A stretch of 64,000 nt of DNA from Actinomadura harenae. GTDB taxonomy: Bacteria; Actinomycetota; Actinomycetes; Streptosporangiales; Streptosporangiaceae. A program made the translations under genes and the position numbers. The stretch is taken from positions 1 through 64,000 of the forward strand of contig NZ_RFFG01000009.1 in NCBI RefSeq assembly GCF_003696215.1. The letters run 5' to 3'. Under the pieces are notes generated by a model. It worked only from the letters and a program-made list of their open reading frames with translations, did not search any database and was not told the DNA's origin. This document shows positions 8,360 through 16,872 of the stretch, piece after piece; position 1 is the first letter of the stretch; every line of letters begins with the position of its first letter.

Positions 8360-8956
8360 CTAGTCGGCGAAGAGGACCTGCGTCAGCGGGACGGCGAGAG
8401 CGTCCCCTGCCAGGCCGACGCACACGGCGGCGACCCTCTCGGCGAAACGGACGCGGTCGGCCGCCGCGGTGTCGACGGCCCGGCGGAGCGCCGCCCTCGG
8501 GACGGTCAGCAACGGCTCCGCCGGACCGCGGCTGCTTTCGGTCGGGCCTGAGAGGGACAGCAGGTCGTCCGGCTCCGCGGCGACCAGCAGCCAGGGATGC
8601 CCGTTCCAGAGCATGGCCGGAGCGGCCGAGCGATGCCCGGCCGCCTCCCGCCAGTCACGAAGAACACCCAGGTCAGAGCAGCATCCGGGCATCATCAGCG
8701 GGCCGCCGTCCAGGTCCAGCGCGAACCCCGCCGAGAACGCGGGGATCTCGTCGAGGACGTCCGCGCAGGACGCCTGGCCCTGCCCCCCGCGAAGGCGCGG
8801 AAGGACGTCGGCGTCGTCCAGATGAGCCCGGATGTACGCGGCGAGGGCGTCATCGTCGAGTTCGTCCGCGCCGGTGAACTCCACGATTCCGGTCTCCAGA
8901 ACCATCCGGAGCGCGACCGAGCCGCCCGGCCGCCGCGCCACCCCCACACCGCTCAT
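8360..8956 (-). CDS. Hypothetical protein, 198 residues
   Basis: I do not recognise a named family. The protein is acidic, with no signal peptide or membrane segment. It has features of a small actinomycete hypothetical: an early FTGADELDDDALAAYIRAHLDDADVLPRL helix-rich part, MMPGCCSDLGVLRDW with a Cys pair, NGHPWLLVAAEPD, and an amphipathic C-terminus. The ATG at 8956 is preferred over GTG 9004 because GGGAGGGG lies at the right distance upstream. It converges tightly on the oxidoreductase gene (3 bp between stops) with no hairpin. SUKH-like or immunity-type folds share this size and Cys-poor acidic character, but there is no direct evidence for that. Confidence 0.65.
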   Translation of the reverse strand: MSGVGVARRPGGSVALRMVLETGIVEFTGADELDDDALAAYIRAHLDDADVLPRLRGGQGQASCADVLDEIPAFSAGFALDLDGGPLMMPGCCSDLGVLRDWREAAGHRSAAPAMLWNGHPWLLVAAEPDDLLSLSGPTESSRGPAEPLLTVPRAALRRAVDTAAADRVRFAERVAAVCVGLAGDALAVPLTQVLFAD

Positions 8957-9155
8957 CGCCCCTCCCACCCCCATTGATACCCAGAACAGCCGTCCGAGGG
9001 GCACGGTTCAGGGCGCACCGCGCATCACCGCGCACCGCGCACCGCCGCGCCATGAACCGCGCTACCGCGTGGACGGCGACGAACGCCCGCGCATCCTGAC
9101 ACCGTCCGTCACCCGGGATCAACCACGATTCGGGCGCATCGGGAGGTGGGCGGAC

Positions 9156-9731
9156 TCAGCCGCGGCTGAGCGCGTCGACCAGGAGGCCGAGGCGGGACTC
9201 CGCGTGCTCGGGACGCAGGCGTTCCCCTTTGGTCAGCATCGCCAGCCCGTGCAACCAGCTCCAGCCCAGCTCGGCGAACGTCTCCGGGTCGCGCTCTCCG
9301 GCGAACGGCCGCAGCGCGGTCATGAACTCCTGGAACGCGTCCCGCAGGGCCTGCGGTGACTCGCCCGTCCCGAACGTGACGTCGATCGGCTGGACGAACA
9401 TCGCGTCATAGGCGGCCGGATGCTCCGCCGCGAAGTCCAGGTACGCGCGCGCGATGCCCCGCAATGCCCCGACGTCGTCCGCCGCCTCCTCCCGCGCGGC
9501 GCGCAGGTCGGCCGCGAGGTCGGTGATCCCCTCGACGGCCACCGCCGCCACGATCGCGGCCTTCCCCTTGAAGTGGCTGTACAGGACGGGCTGGCTGTAC
9601 TGGACGAGCTCGGAGAGCCGCCGCGTGGTGACGGCGCCCCACCCCTCGGCCTCGGCCAGCTCCCGTGCCGTCTGGACGATCAGCCGCCTGCGGTCGGCTC
9701 GTTCGCGTTCACGACGCTGCTGTACGGACAT
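9156..9731 (-). CDS. TetR/AcrR-family repressor
   Basis: This 191-residue TetR protein has IVQTARELAEAEGWGAVTTRRLSELVQYSQPVLYSHFKGKAAIVAAVAVEG, the HTH and the conserved YSHF..K..L segment, followed by a TetR_C_33-like domain (ARAYLDFAAEHPAAYDAMF). ATG 9731 is chosen: upstream codons to 9923 would encode only low-complexity sequence and would cover the operators. It is divergent from the DUF4267 membrane protein gene at 9829, and three copies of a CTAGCA-N3-GCTAG palindrome lie between them. Autoregulation and repression of the neighbour are inferred from that arrangement. Confidence 0.9.
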   Translation of the reverse strand: MSVQQRRERERADRRRLIVQTARELAEAEGWGAVTTRRLSELVQYSQPVLYSHFKGKAAIVAAVAVEGITDLAADLRAAREEAADDVGALRGIARAYLDFAAEHPAAYDAMFVQPIDVTFGTGESPQALRDAFQEFMTALRPFAGERDPETFAELGWSWLHGLAMLTKGERLRPEHAESRLGLLVDALSRG

Positions 9732-9740
9732 GCCCTGGAT

Positions 9741-9806
9741 TCTAGCATTGCTAGACATTCGAGCATGGCTAGTGTTAGCGTCGCTCTCATTCCTAGCACT
9801 GCTAGA
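9741..9806. promoter_or_regulatory. Triple TetR operator (TCTAGCA-N-TGCTAGA)
   Basis: Copy 1 at 9741-9755 is TCTAGCATTGCTAGA, a perfect palindrome around one base. Copy 2 at 9759-9773 (TCGAGCATGGCTAGT) matches 12 of 15 positions. Copy 3 at 9792-9806 (CCTAGCACTGCTAGA) matches 13 of 15. Centres are 18 and 33 bp apart. The cluster fills the divergent region between the TetR and DUF4267 genes, so cooperative binding across both promoters is likely. Confidence 0.88.
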
Positions 9807-9828
9807 CACTCTCTCTGAGGAGCCCCCC

Positions 9829-10350
9829 ATGAACGCCACCGCCGCCGCCCCCTCCGCCGAGACCACCGCGTCCCCCGCCCCGTCCGGCCGCCTTGTGGCC
9901 CGCGCCGCCACCGGCATCGCCATCGTGACCGGCCTGCTGGTCGCCTACTTCGGCCTCGGCTTCCTGTTCGACCCGCACTCCGCGGACAACTTCGGCATCA
10001 AGCCCTGGCCCACTGGGAACGCCACCGGCTACTTCGACGTCAAGGGCGTCCGCGACCTGGCCACCGCCGGCGCCGTCTTCACCCTCCTCGCCCTCCGCCA
10101 GCACCGCGCCCTGGCCTGGATCATGCTGTTCGACCTGCTCATCCCGCTCGGCGACATGGTCGCCGTCATCACCCACGGCGGCACCGTCGCCTTCGCCCTC
10201 GCCGTCCACGGCTCCGCCGCCGCCCTCCTCGCCCTCGGCGTCGTCCTCCAGTTCATCCGCGTCTCCCGCGACTCCAGCCTCACCGCATCCAGCCCCACCG
10301 CATCCAGCCCCACCGCATTCAGCCCCACCGCATTCAGCCCCACCGCCTGA
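9829..10350 (+). CDS. DUF4267-like small integral membrane protein
   Basis: This 173-residue protein has four hydrophobic segments: around residues 27-45 (GIAIVTGLLVAYFGLGFLF), 75-90, 95-115 (WIMLFDLLIPLGDMVAVI) and 120-145. The motif FDVKGVRDLATAGAVFTLLAL matches DUF4267, a family of small actinobacterial membrane proteins of unknown function. GAGGAG precedes ATG 9829. The C-terminus is an in-frame minisatellite (see 10276-10350). Control by the divergent TetR repressor is expected from the three operators directly upstream, suggesting an inducible role such as efflux or envelope stress, which is inference. Confidence 0.85.
   Translation: MNATAAAPSAETTASPAPSGRLVARAATGIAIVTGLLVAYFGLGFLFDPHSADNFGIKPWPTGNATGYFDVKGVRDLATAGAVFTLLALRQHRALAWIMLFDLLIPLGDMVAVITHGGTVAFALAVHGSAAALLALGVVLQFIRVSRDSSLTASSPTASSPTAFSPTAFSPTA
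10276..10350 (+). repeat. 15-bp coding minisatellite
   Basis: There are five tandem copies of AGCCCCACCGCATYC, running to the end of the DUF4267 gene; the last copy supplies the stop codon (...GCCTGA). They encode the tail repeat TASSP/TAFSP. The near identity of the copies suggests recent slippage expansion, and copy number could vary between strains. Confidence 0.9.
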
Positions 10351-10404
10351 GCCCGCGCGTCGTGGAGGAGGATGGCAGGGTGGTGGCCGGGGAAAGGGGT
10401 GGGG

Positions 10405-11370
10405 ATGAGCGATCTTCAGACGCGGCCCGAGGCCGTGGCGTGCGGGGGCCTGGACGGAGTGGGGAGCGGGCCGGTGCGGGAGCTGCTCAAGCCCCGGATC
10501 GTGTCGCTGGGGGCGGGGACGAGTGTGCGGCGGCTGTTGCCGACGCTCGGGCGGCGGATGGTCGGCGCGTGGTGCTTCGTGGACAACTACGGGCCGGACG
10601 ACATCGCGCAGGAACCGGGCATGCAGGTGCCGCCGCACCCGCACATGGGGTTGCAGACCGTGAGCTGGCTGCACGCGGGGGAGGTGCTGCACCGTGACAG
10701 CCTGGGCAGTCTCCAGACCATCAGGCCGCGCCAGCTCGGCCTGATGACCTCGGGACGGGCCATCTCCCACTCGGAGGAGTCGCCGCGCGACCACGGCCGG
10801 ATGCTGCACGGCGCGCAACTCTGGGTGGCGTTGCCCGAGGCCGCGCGCAACACCGGCCCGACCTGGGAGTTCCATGGCGAGCTTCCCGTGGCGACGGGGC
10901 CCGGGTTCAAGGCGACCGTGCTGCTGGGCGACGTGGACGGCGCCTCCTCTCCGGGAACCGCGTTCACCCCCATCGTCGGCGCGGACATCGAGGTCGCGGA
11001 CGGCGCGGACGTGCGCCTGCCGCTGGAGCCCGACTTCGAGTACGCCGTCCTGACCATGGACGGACGCACCGTCGTGGACGATGTTCCGCTGGACCCCGGG
11101 TCGATGCTCTACCTCGGCTGCGGCCGCCGTGAGCTGCCCCTGCGCTCGGACGGCGGCGGCTCCCTGATGCTGCTCGGCGGCGAACCGTTCGAGGAGCGCC
11201 TGGTCATGTGGTGGAACTTCGTCGGGAGGACCGGCGAGGAGATCTCCAAGGCGCGCGCCGACTGGATGGGCGGCGACCGCTTCGGTGTCGTCCACGGATA
11301 CGACGGCGACCGGACTCCCGCGCCGGCCCTGCCCGGTCTGCCCCTCAAGCCCCGCGGCCGCGTTCGCTGA
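10405..11370 (+). CDS. Pirin family protein (bicupin)
   Basis: This 321-residue bicupin has the pirin metal site in its N-terminal barrel: PPHPHMGLQTV (His78, His80) and SHSEE (His122, Glu124). These match the Fe-binding 2His + His + Glu set of human pirin and E. coli YhhW. Bacterial pirins include quercetin 2,3-dioxygenases and metabolic regulators; activity here is not determinable. The start at 10405 follows a G-rich site; ATG 10372 is possible but its purine run sits too close. The gene stands alone between DUF4267 and a convergent oxidoreductase. Confidence 0.92.
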   Translation: MSDLQTRPEAVACGGLDGVGSGPVRELLKPRIVSLGAGTSVRRLLPTLGRRMVGAWCFVDNYGPDDIAQEPGMQVPPHPHMGLQTVSWLHAGEVLHRDSLGSLQTIRPRQLGLMTSGRAISHSEESPRDHGRMLHGAQLWVALPEAARNTGPTWEFHGELPVATGPGFKATVLLGDVDGASSPGTAFTPIVGADIEVADGADVRLPLEPDFEYAVLTMDGRTVVDDVPLDPGSMLYLGCGRRELPLRSDGGGSLMLLGGEPFEERLVMWWNFVGRTGEEISKARADWMGGDRFGVVHGYDGDRTPAPALPGLPLKPRGRVR

Positions 11371-11424
11371 GCTGCTCCCGCAGCCCCTCCAGGTCGGGGG
11401 CGCCCCGTAGCGCGACATGGGCGG

Positions 11425-12519
11425 TCAGGTGAGGCTCTGGCGGGTGCCGGTCTCGGAAGAGCGGCGGATGGCGTCGAGGAGTCGGTGCAGCTCAAGGGCC
11501 TCCTCGAAGGTGGGGGCGGTGGCGGGGGAGTCGGCGATCGCCTGGTAGAGAGCGGCCACGTTCGCGCCTTCGGTGCCCTTCAGGGACGGCGGGAGCGTGT
11601 CGAGGTCGTCCGGAAGGCCGAGCGGCTGCGGGGTGCCGCCGGGTTCGCGGTTGCCCAGCAGGACGAGGTCGTCGATCTGGACGCCCCGGCCGCCGCGCGA
11701 GGACAGTGTGAGGTCGCCCTCGGTGCCGGCGATCTCGATGCGGGTGCCCGGGGACGTGACCTTGGCGTAGTGGACGTGCGCGGCCAGCGTCGCTCCGGAC
11801 GCGAGGGTGCCGTTCAGCACCAGCTGGTCGGGACTGTCGGACGTCACGGGCTCGCCGGTCTCGGCGACCGTGTAGTGGACGCGCTGGACGGCCGTGGCCG
11901 CCGACAGGTCCGCGATCGGGCCGACGAGGTGCCGGACGAGGTCGAGGTGGTGGCCGCCGCCGACCTCCAGGGTGCCCGCGGCGTTGCGGACGTCGGCGGT
12001 GTAGGACGACCAGGCGGGCATGGTGCCGTCCGCGCCCTTGGCGAGGGCGCCGTGGACGTTGACCGAGGTCACGCGGCCGACATGGCCGTCGGCGATGAGG
12101 TGGCGGGCGTGCATGACGGCGGGGGCGAAGCGGGCCTGGAGGCCGACCGTGGCGTGGACGCCAGCGTCCGACGCCAGCTTGACGACGGCCTCGGCCTCCT
12201 CGGTGGTGCGGGTGAGCGGCCATTCGGAGAGGACGCCCTTGCCCGCGCCGAGCGCGGCACGGATCAGCGCCTCGTGCGCGGGGACCTTCACCGTGATCGC
12301 GACGAGGTCGACGTCGGGGTGGGCGGCGAGCTGGTGCGGGTCGGTGAAGTGGTGGGGGACGCCGAACCGGCGGGCGGCCTCGCTGGCGCTCTCCTCGCGG
12401 CGGGTGCCGACGGCGGTGATCTCGAAGCCGGGCAGCGCGCGCAGCGCGGGGATGTGGGCGCGGGACGCCCAGCCCTGGTCGGGGTTGGCCCCGATGATGC
12501 CGACGCGGATCGCGGACAT
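11425..12519 (-). CDS. Gfo/Idh/MocA family oxidoreductase
   Basis: This 364-residue NAD(P)-dependent dehydrogenase has the N-terminal Rossmann motif IRVGIIGANPDQGWASRAHIPAL, the EWPL segment replacing the usual EKP (VLSEWPLTRTTEEAEAVV), and a C-terminal GFO domain with TLEVGGGHHLDLVRHLVG. EWPL occurs in the subgroup related to galactose-sensing Gal80 and several actinomycete oxidoreductases. ATG 12519 follows GGAGATCATC. It is divergent from a TetR gene with CGGACG-N5-CGTCCG operators between, so it is probably induced by the repressor's ligand, perhaps its own sugar or polyol substrate. The substrate is unknown. Confidence 0.92.
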   Translation of the reverse strand: MSAIRVGIIGANPDQGWASRAHIPALRALPGFEITAVGTRREESASEAARRFGVPHHFTDPHQLAAHPDVDLVAITVKVPAHEALIRAALGAGKGVLSEWPLTRTTEEAEAVVKLASDAGVHATVGLQARFAPAVMHARHLIADGHVGRVTSVNVHGALAKGADGTMPAWSSYTADVRNAAGTLEVGGGHHLDLVRHLVGPIADLSAATAVQRVHYTVAETGEPVTSDSPDQLVLNGTLASGATLAAHVHYAKVTSPGTRIEIAGTEGDLTLSSRGGRGVQIDDLVLLGNREPGGTPQPLGLPDDLDTLPPSLKGTEGANVAALYQAIADSPATAPTFEEALELHRLLDAIRRSSETGTRQSLT

Positions 12520-12538
12520 GATGATCTCCGTTCGATAA

Positions 12539-12620
12539 CCGGACGCCTGCCGTCCGGATAATGAGGACCCTAGAACAAGCGGACGCGCCCTGTCCACTTA
12601 ATCCGGACGCGTGTCGTCCG
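12539..12620. promoter_or_regulatory. Three TetR operators (CGGACG-N5-CGTCCG)
   Basis: Copy 1 (12539-12557) is the perfect palindrome CCGGACG-CCTGC-CGTCCGG. Copy 2 (12580-12596) is degenerate: CGGACG-CGCCC-TGTCCA. Copy 3 (12604-12620) is CGGACG-CGTGT-CGTCCG. They lie between the divergent oxidoreductase and TetR genes; copy 3 is 17 bp before the regulator's ATG and copy 1 is 19 bp before the oxidoreductase start, positions that suit repression of both. Confidence 0.88.
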
Positions 12621-12637
12621 CTTGCTACGATCGGGGC

Positions 12638-13339
12638 ATGGAGACCCTGAGCGCCGTGGACCGCCTGCTGGACGACGGCTCCGGGCGCGTCCCCCGGGCC
12701 GACGCCCGCCGCAACGTCGAGCGGCTCGTCGCCGCGACCCGCGACGCGGCGGCCGAGGGCGCCGAGATCACCGCGCACGACATCGCGCGGCGCGCGGGCG
12801 TGGGCGTGGGCACGTTCTACCGGCGTGTCGGGACGCTCGAACGGCTCCTCCAGGCCGTCCTGGAGGAGATCTTCGGCGAGATCCTCGCGCGCGGCGACCA
12901 GGGCCTCGCCGAGCCCGACCCGTGGACGGGCTTCCGCGAGTTCGCGGCCTCCTACCTGCGGCTCCGCAACGAGCTGTGCGACGTGAACCAGGCGATCGGC
13001 GGGGTGCTCGACCACGAGCGCGCCGAGCTGCGCGACCGCGTCCGGCGGCTGGTCGAACGCGCGCAGGACGCCGGGGCGATCCGCGCCGACGTGTCCTGGA
13101 CGGACGTGTCGTTCCTGCTGGTCGGCGCGTCCACGGGCCCCCACACCATGGGCATCCACGCCGGGCCGTCCCAGTGGGAGCGCAACCTCGCGATCGTCCT
13201 GGACGGCCTGCGCACCCCCGTCCCGACCCCGCCCCCCGGCGACGCCCCCCGGGTCCCCGAGACCCGCGCCGCCGATCAGCGGCCCGAGCCTGGCGAAAGG
13301 CCGGGCGTGGTGGAATCACCGGCGCCCGGAACCCGTTGA
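12638..13339 (+). CDS. TetR/AcrR-family repressor
   Basis: This 233-residue TetR protein has VERLVAATRDAAAEGAEITAHDIARRAGVGVGTFYRRVGTLERLLQAVLEEIF, with the usual T.YRR..... variant of the recognition end, then a TetR C-terminal domain (SBI00797-type appearance) and a Pro-rich disordered tail of about 40 residues. It is divergent from the Gfo/Idh/MocA oxidoreductase and probably represses it through the three palindromes between them. Its stop is only 10 bp before the lipoate ligase gene, so the ligase may be co-transcribed under the same control. Confidence 0.9.
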   Translation: METLSAVDRLLDDGSGRVPRADARRNVERLVAATRDAAAEGAEITAHDIARRAGVGVGTFYRRVGTLERLLQAVLEEIFGEILARGDQGLAEPDPWTGFREFAASYLRLRNELCDVNQAIGGVLDHERAELRDRVRRLVERAQDAGAIRADVSWTDVSFLLVGASTGPHTMGIHAGPSQWERNLAIVLDGLRTPVPTPPPGDAPRVPETRAADQRPEPGERPGVVESPAPGTR

Positions 13340-13349
13340 TCCACGTGTG

Positions 13350-14399
13350 ATGCATGGCGAATACAAGGTGCCCGGCGGGAAGCTCGTCGTGGCCGACGTG
13401 GACGTGGTCGACGGCCTGCTCAGCGGCCCCCGGATCAGCGGTGACTTCTTCCTCGAGCCGGACGAGGCGCTCGACGCGATCAACGGCGCCCTCGACGGCC
13501 TGTCCGCGGGCCTCGAGGCGCGCGACCTCGCCGCGCGCGTCCAGGCGGAGCTGCCGCCGGGGACGGTGATGCTGGGCCTGACCGCCGAGGCGGTCGGGAT
13601 CGCGGTGCGGCGGGCCGTCGCGCGCGCGTCCGACTGGCGGGACCACGACTGGCGGCTCGTCCACGAGGGTCCGCAGCCGCCCGCGCTGCACATGGCGATC
13701 GACCAGGTGCTCGCCGAGGAGGTCGGCGCGGGCCGCCGCCCGCCGACGCTGCGGATCTGGGAGTGGGGCGCGTCCGCCGTGGTCATCGGCAGTTTCCAGT
13801 CGCTGCGCAACGAGGTGGACGGGGACGCCGCGTCCGGCCTGGACGTCGAGGTCGTCCGCCGGATCAGCGGCGGCGGCGCGATGTTCGTCGAGCCCGGCGA
13901 CACCATCACCTACTCGCTGTACGCGCCGGAGTCCCTGGTCGCGGGCATGTCGTTCGCCGAGAGCTACGCGTTCCTGGACGACTGGGTGCTCGGCGCGCTG
14001 GGCGAGCTGGGCATCCGCGCCTGGTACCAGCCGCTGAACGACATCACCTCCGACCACGGCAAGATCGCGGGCGCCGCGCAGAAGCGGCTCGCGAACGGGG
14101 CCGTCCTGCACCACGTGACCATGTCCTACGACATCGACGTGGACAAGATGCTGCGGGTGCTGCGGGTCGGGAAGGAGAAGCTGTCCGACAAGGGCACGAC
14201 CAGCGCGAAGAAGCGCGTCGACCCGCTGCGCCGCCAGACCGGCCTGTCCCGCGACGAGATCATCGGACGCATGGTCGGGCACTTCCGCACCCGCTACGGC
14301 CTCACCCCGGACACGCTCACGGGTGACGAGCGCGCCCTCGCCGACAAGTACGTCGCCGAGAAGTTCACCACCCCGGAGTGGACCGCCCGCGTCCCGTGA
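13350..14399 (+). CDS. Lipoate-protein ligase family protein with N-terminal accessory domain
   Basis: This 349-residue protein joins two known modules in reversed order. Residues 1-90 (EYKVPGGKLV...GPRISGDFFLEPDEALDAINGALDGL) look like the accessory domain that normally ends LplA or forms the separate LplB subunit. Residues 105-345 are the BPL/LplA catalytic domain, with RRISGGGAMFVEPGDTITYSLYAP and a catalytic-type Lys in DHGKIAGAAQKRLANGAVLHH. It should activate lipoate with ATP and attach it to lipoyl domains of 2-oxoacid dehydrogenases or GcvH. The start is uncertain: GTG 13347 and ATG 13350 are adjacent, with weak SD and likely coupling to the TetR stop. Confidence 0.88.
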   Translation: MHGEYKVPGGKLVVADVDVVDGLLSGPRISGDFFLEPDEALDAINGALDGLSAGLEARDLAARVQAELPPGTVMLGLTAEAVGIAVRRAVARASDWRDHDWRLVHEGPQPPALHMAIDQVLAEEVGAGRRPPTLRIWEWGASAVVIGSFQSLRNEVDGDAASGLDVEVVRRISGGGAMFVEPGDTITYSLYAPESLVAGMSFAESYAFLDDWVLGALGELGIRAWYQPLNDITSDHGKIAGAAQKRLANGAVLHHVTMSYDIDVDKMLRVLRVGKEKLSDKGTTSAKKRVDPLRRQTGLSRDEIIGRMVGHFRTRYGLTPDTLTGDERALADKYVAEKFTTPEWTARVP

Positions 14400-14528
14400 C
14401 GCCCCCGCTTTCCGCCCGGCCCTCCCGCCCCGCGCCGCCGCCCGCAGCCGTCCTCCCGGTTCCTTGATCGTTCCGGGTGGCAGATCTTGCCGTTGTGGAC
14501 GGGCGGCGCGGGCGGTTAGAACGAGGGC

Positions 14529-15188
<660 letters not shown>

Positions 15189-15207
15189 GGGCACGCCGAT
15201 CGCCGGG

Positions 15208-15253
15208 GAGCGGCGGCCGAGGCTCGCGGAAGGCGAACCCCCGGCCGCCGCTC
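15208..15253. terminator. Convergent-gene hairpin
   Basis: GAGCGGCGGCCG (15208-15219) pairs perfectly with CGGCCGCCGCTC (15242-15253) across a 22-base loop, between the ends of the nitroreductase and the HhH endonuclease genes. It is G+C-only with no U-tract. Confidence 0.65.
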
Positions 15254-15264
15254 ACCGAGCACGG

Positions 15265-15897
15265 TCAGCCCTTCAGGACGGCTTCGGCCAGTTTCTTGTC
15301 CCGGGCGACGCGCACGAGCGCGGACGAGAACCGCGCGAGGTCCTTGTCCGGGACCTCGTCGGCCAGGCGCTTCGCGTCGGCGGGCAGGCCGAGGCGTTCG
15401 GCGCCCTTGAGCGCCTGCGCGTCCATGTACGGACGCAGCCACGGCCACATCTGCTGGGCCTCGCGGCAGAAGATGTCGACGCCGACCGGCCCGATGCCGG
15501 GGAACTCGCGCAGCAGCTCGCCGGCGCGGACCGGGTCGCGCTCCGCCTCGATGGGCAGCCGCCGCAGGTCACCGCCGTACTTGTCCAGGACGAGGTCGGC
15601 CATGTCGCCCAGGTGTGTCGCGGTGCTCTCGTCGTAGCGGACGTAGTGGCCGCGGTCGAGCGCGTCCACCCTCTGCTGCCAGGTCAGCCGCGCGATCCCG
15701 CGCGCGGTCCCCCCGCTCGCCTCGAACACCTCGCGGGCCGCCGCCATCGCGATGTCCGACCCGATCCGGGCGCTGAGCAGGTTGGCCAGGACCAGCAGCC
15801 GGAACAGCGGGCCCGGCTGGTCCTTGAGCGGGATCCCCGCCTCCTCGGCGTAGGTCCGGCCCGCCTCACGCAACAACCTCTTCACGACAGCGTCCAT
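15265..15897 (-). CDS. HhH-GPD-like endonuclease (EndoIII superfamily, no Fe-S cluster)
   Basis: This 210-residue protein has the helix-hairpin-helix stretch ELLREFPGIGPVGVDIFCREAQQMWPWLRPYMD. It contains the L..FPGIG....D glycosylase signature but lacks the C-terminal four-Cys iron-sulphur cluster of Nth/MutY. The catalytic Lys seen in bifunctional enzymes after the hairpin is not evident, so it may be monofunctional or only DNA-binding. ATG 15897 follows GGGAGG. Upstream is RNase HII, transcribed the same way, giving a small DNA-maintenance pair. The substrate lesion is unknown. Confidence 0.78.
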   Translation of the reverse strand: MDAVVKRLLREAGRTYAEEAGIPLKDQPGPLFRLLVLANLLSARIGSDIAMAAAREVFEASGGTARGIARLTWQQRVDALDRGHYVRYDESTATHLGDMADLVLDKYGGDLRRLPIEAERDPVRAGELLREFPGIGPVGVDIFCREAQQMWPWLRPYMDAQALKGAERLGLPADAKRLADEVPDKDLARFSSALVRVARDKKLAEAVLKG

Positions 15898-15961
15898 CAA
15901 CGCACCTCCCGTCAAACGCGCTGTACCCACGCGTGGGCGGTTGACGCCTGCCGGACGCGAA

Positions 15962-16756
15962 TCAGAGCAGGCTCAGCTGGCCCTCGCCGGCGAGCGGGTC
16001 GCGGTGGCGCTTCAGGTGCCGCCAGCGGGGCAGGTCGTCCAGGTACGACCAGGACATCCGGTGGTGCGGGGTCGGACCGTGCTCCTCCAGCGCCTTCTGG
16101 TGGACCGGTGACGGGTAGCCGGCGGCGTCGGCGAATCCGTACCCGGGAAAACCGGTGTCAAGCGCCGCCATCAGGCCGTCCCTGTGGACCTTGGCCAGCA
16201 CGGACGCGGCGGCGACGGTGATCGAGCGCTGGTCGGCCTTGACCTCGGACCGGACGCGCCAGCGCGGGTCCCGGACGTAGTCGTTGTCGCCGTCCAGCAG
16301 GACCAGGTCGGGCGGTTCCGGCAGGGCGGACAGGGCGCGGACGGCCGCGCGCCGCAGCGCCGCCGTCATGCCCAGCTCGTCGATCTCCTGGGGGGACGCG
16401 GCGCCGATGGCGTGCGCGTCGAGCCAGTCCGGCAGGATCGCGGCGAACGCCTCGCGGTGCGGCTTGGTCAGCAGCTTCGAGTCGGTGAGCCTGATCGTCC
16501 GCCTGCCCCGGCCGGGGAGTTCCGGCGGGGCCGAAAGGTCGGTGACGGCCGCGCACACGACGACGGGTCCCGCCCAGGCGCCGCGTCCGACCTCGTCCAC
16601 CCCGGCGATCCGGACCGGGCGGCCCGTCAGCGCGCGCAGCTCGTCCTCGATCTCGTACCCGGCGACCCGGGACAGCCGTGATCCGGACGCCGCGGACGCG
16701 TCGCTCTCGAACCCGGGCAGGGCGATGTCGGCGGTGGTGGACTGGGCAGCGGACAA
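15962..16756 (-). CDS. rnhB: Ribonuclease HII
   Basis: The enzyme cuts RNA in RNA-DNA hybrids and single ribonucleotides in DNA. Motif 1 is [20 protein letters not shown] (Asp54, Glu55); motif 2 is LVLLDGD; motif 3 is [21 protein letters not shown]; and the C-terminal [29 protein letters not shown] is diagnostic. The TTG at 16756 is chosen because GGGAG lies 5 bp upstream; a GTG at 16828 would add 24 low-complexity residues and remains possible. Length from TTG is 264 residues, with an N-terminal extension of about 50 residues before motif 1 that is usual in actinomycetes. Confidence 0.93.
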   Translation of the reverse strand: MSAAQSTTADIALPGFESDASAASGSRLSRVAGYEIEDELRALTGRPVRIAGVDEVGRGAWAGPVVVCAAVTDLSAPPELPGRGRRTIRLTDSKLLTKPHREAFAAILPDWLDAHAIGAASPQEIDELGMTAALRRAAVRALSALPEPPDLVLLDGDNDYVRDPRWRVRSEVKADQRSITVAAASVLAKVHRDGLMAALDTGFPGYGFADAAGYPSPVHQKALEEHGPTPHHRMSWSYLDDLPRWRHLKRHRDPLAGEGQLSLL

Positions 16757-16872
16757 GGGTTCTCCCGGACGTAGGAGGCGTGGCGGCGCTCCCGATCGTA
16801 CGACCCCGTCAGGCCCCCGGCGCCCCACCCCCGCGCCCGGCGCGGCGCGGGGCCCCGAGGCGAACCGATCGC

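Noticed and set aside
11371..11424. A possible C-terminal remnant (ALRGAPDLEGLREQLSERGRGA) on the minus strand between pirin and the Gfo/Idh gene
   Set aside because: Only about 25 residues, no start, overlaps the Gfo/Idh coding region upstream in another frame; too short to separate from chance.
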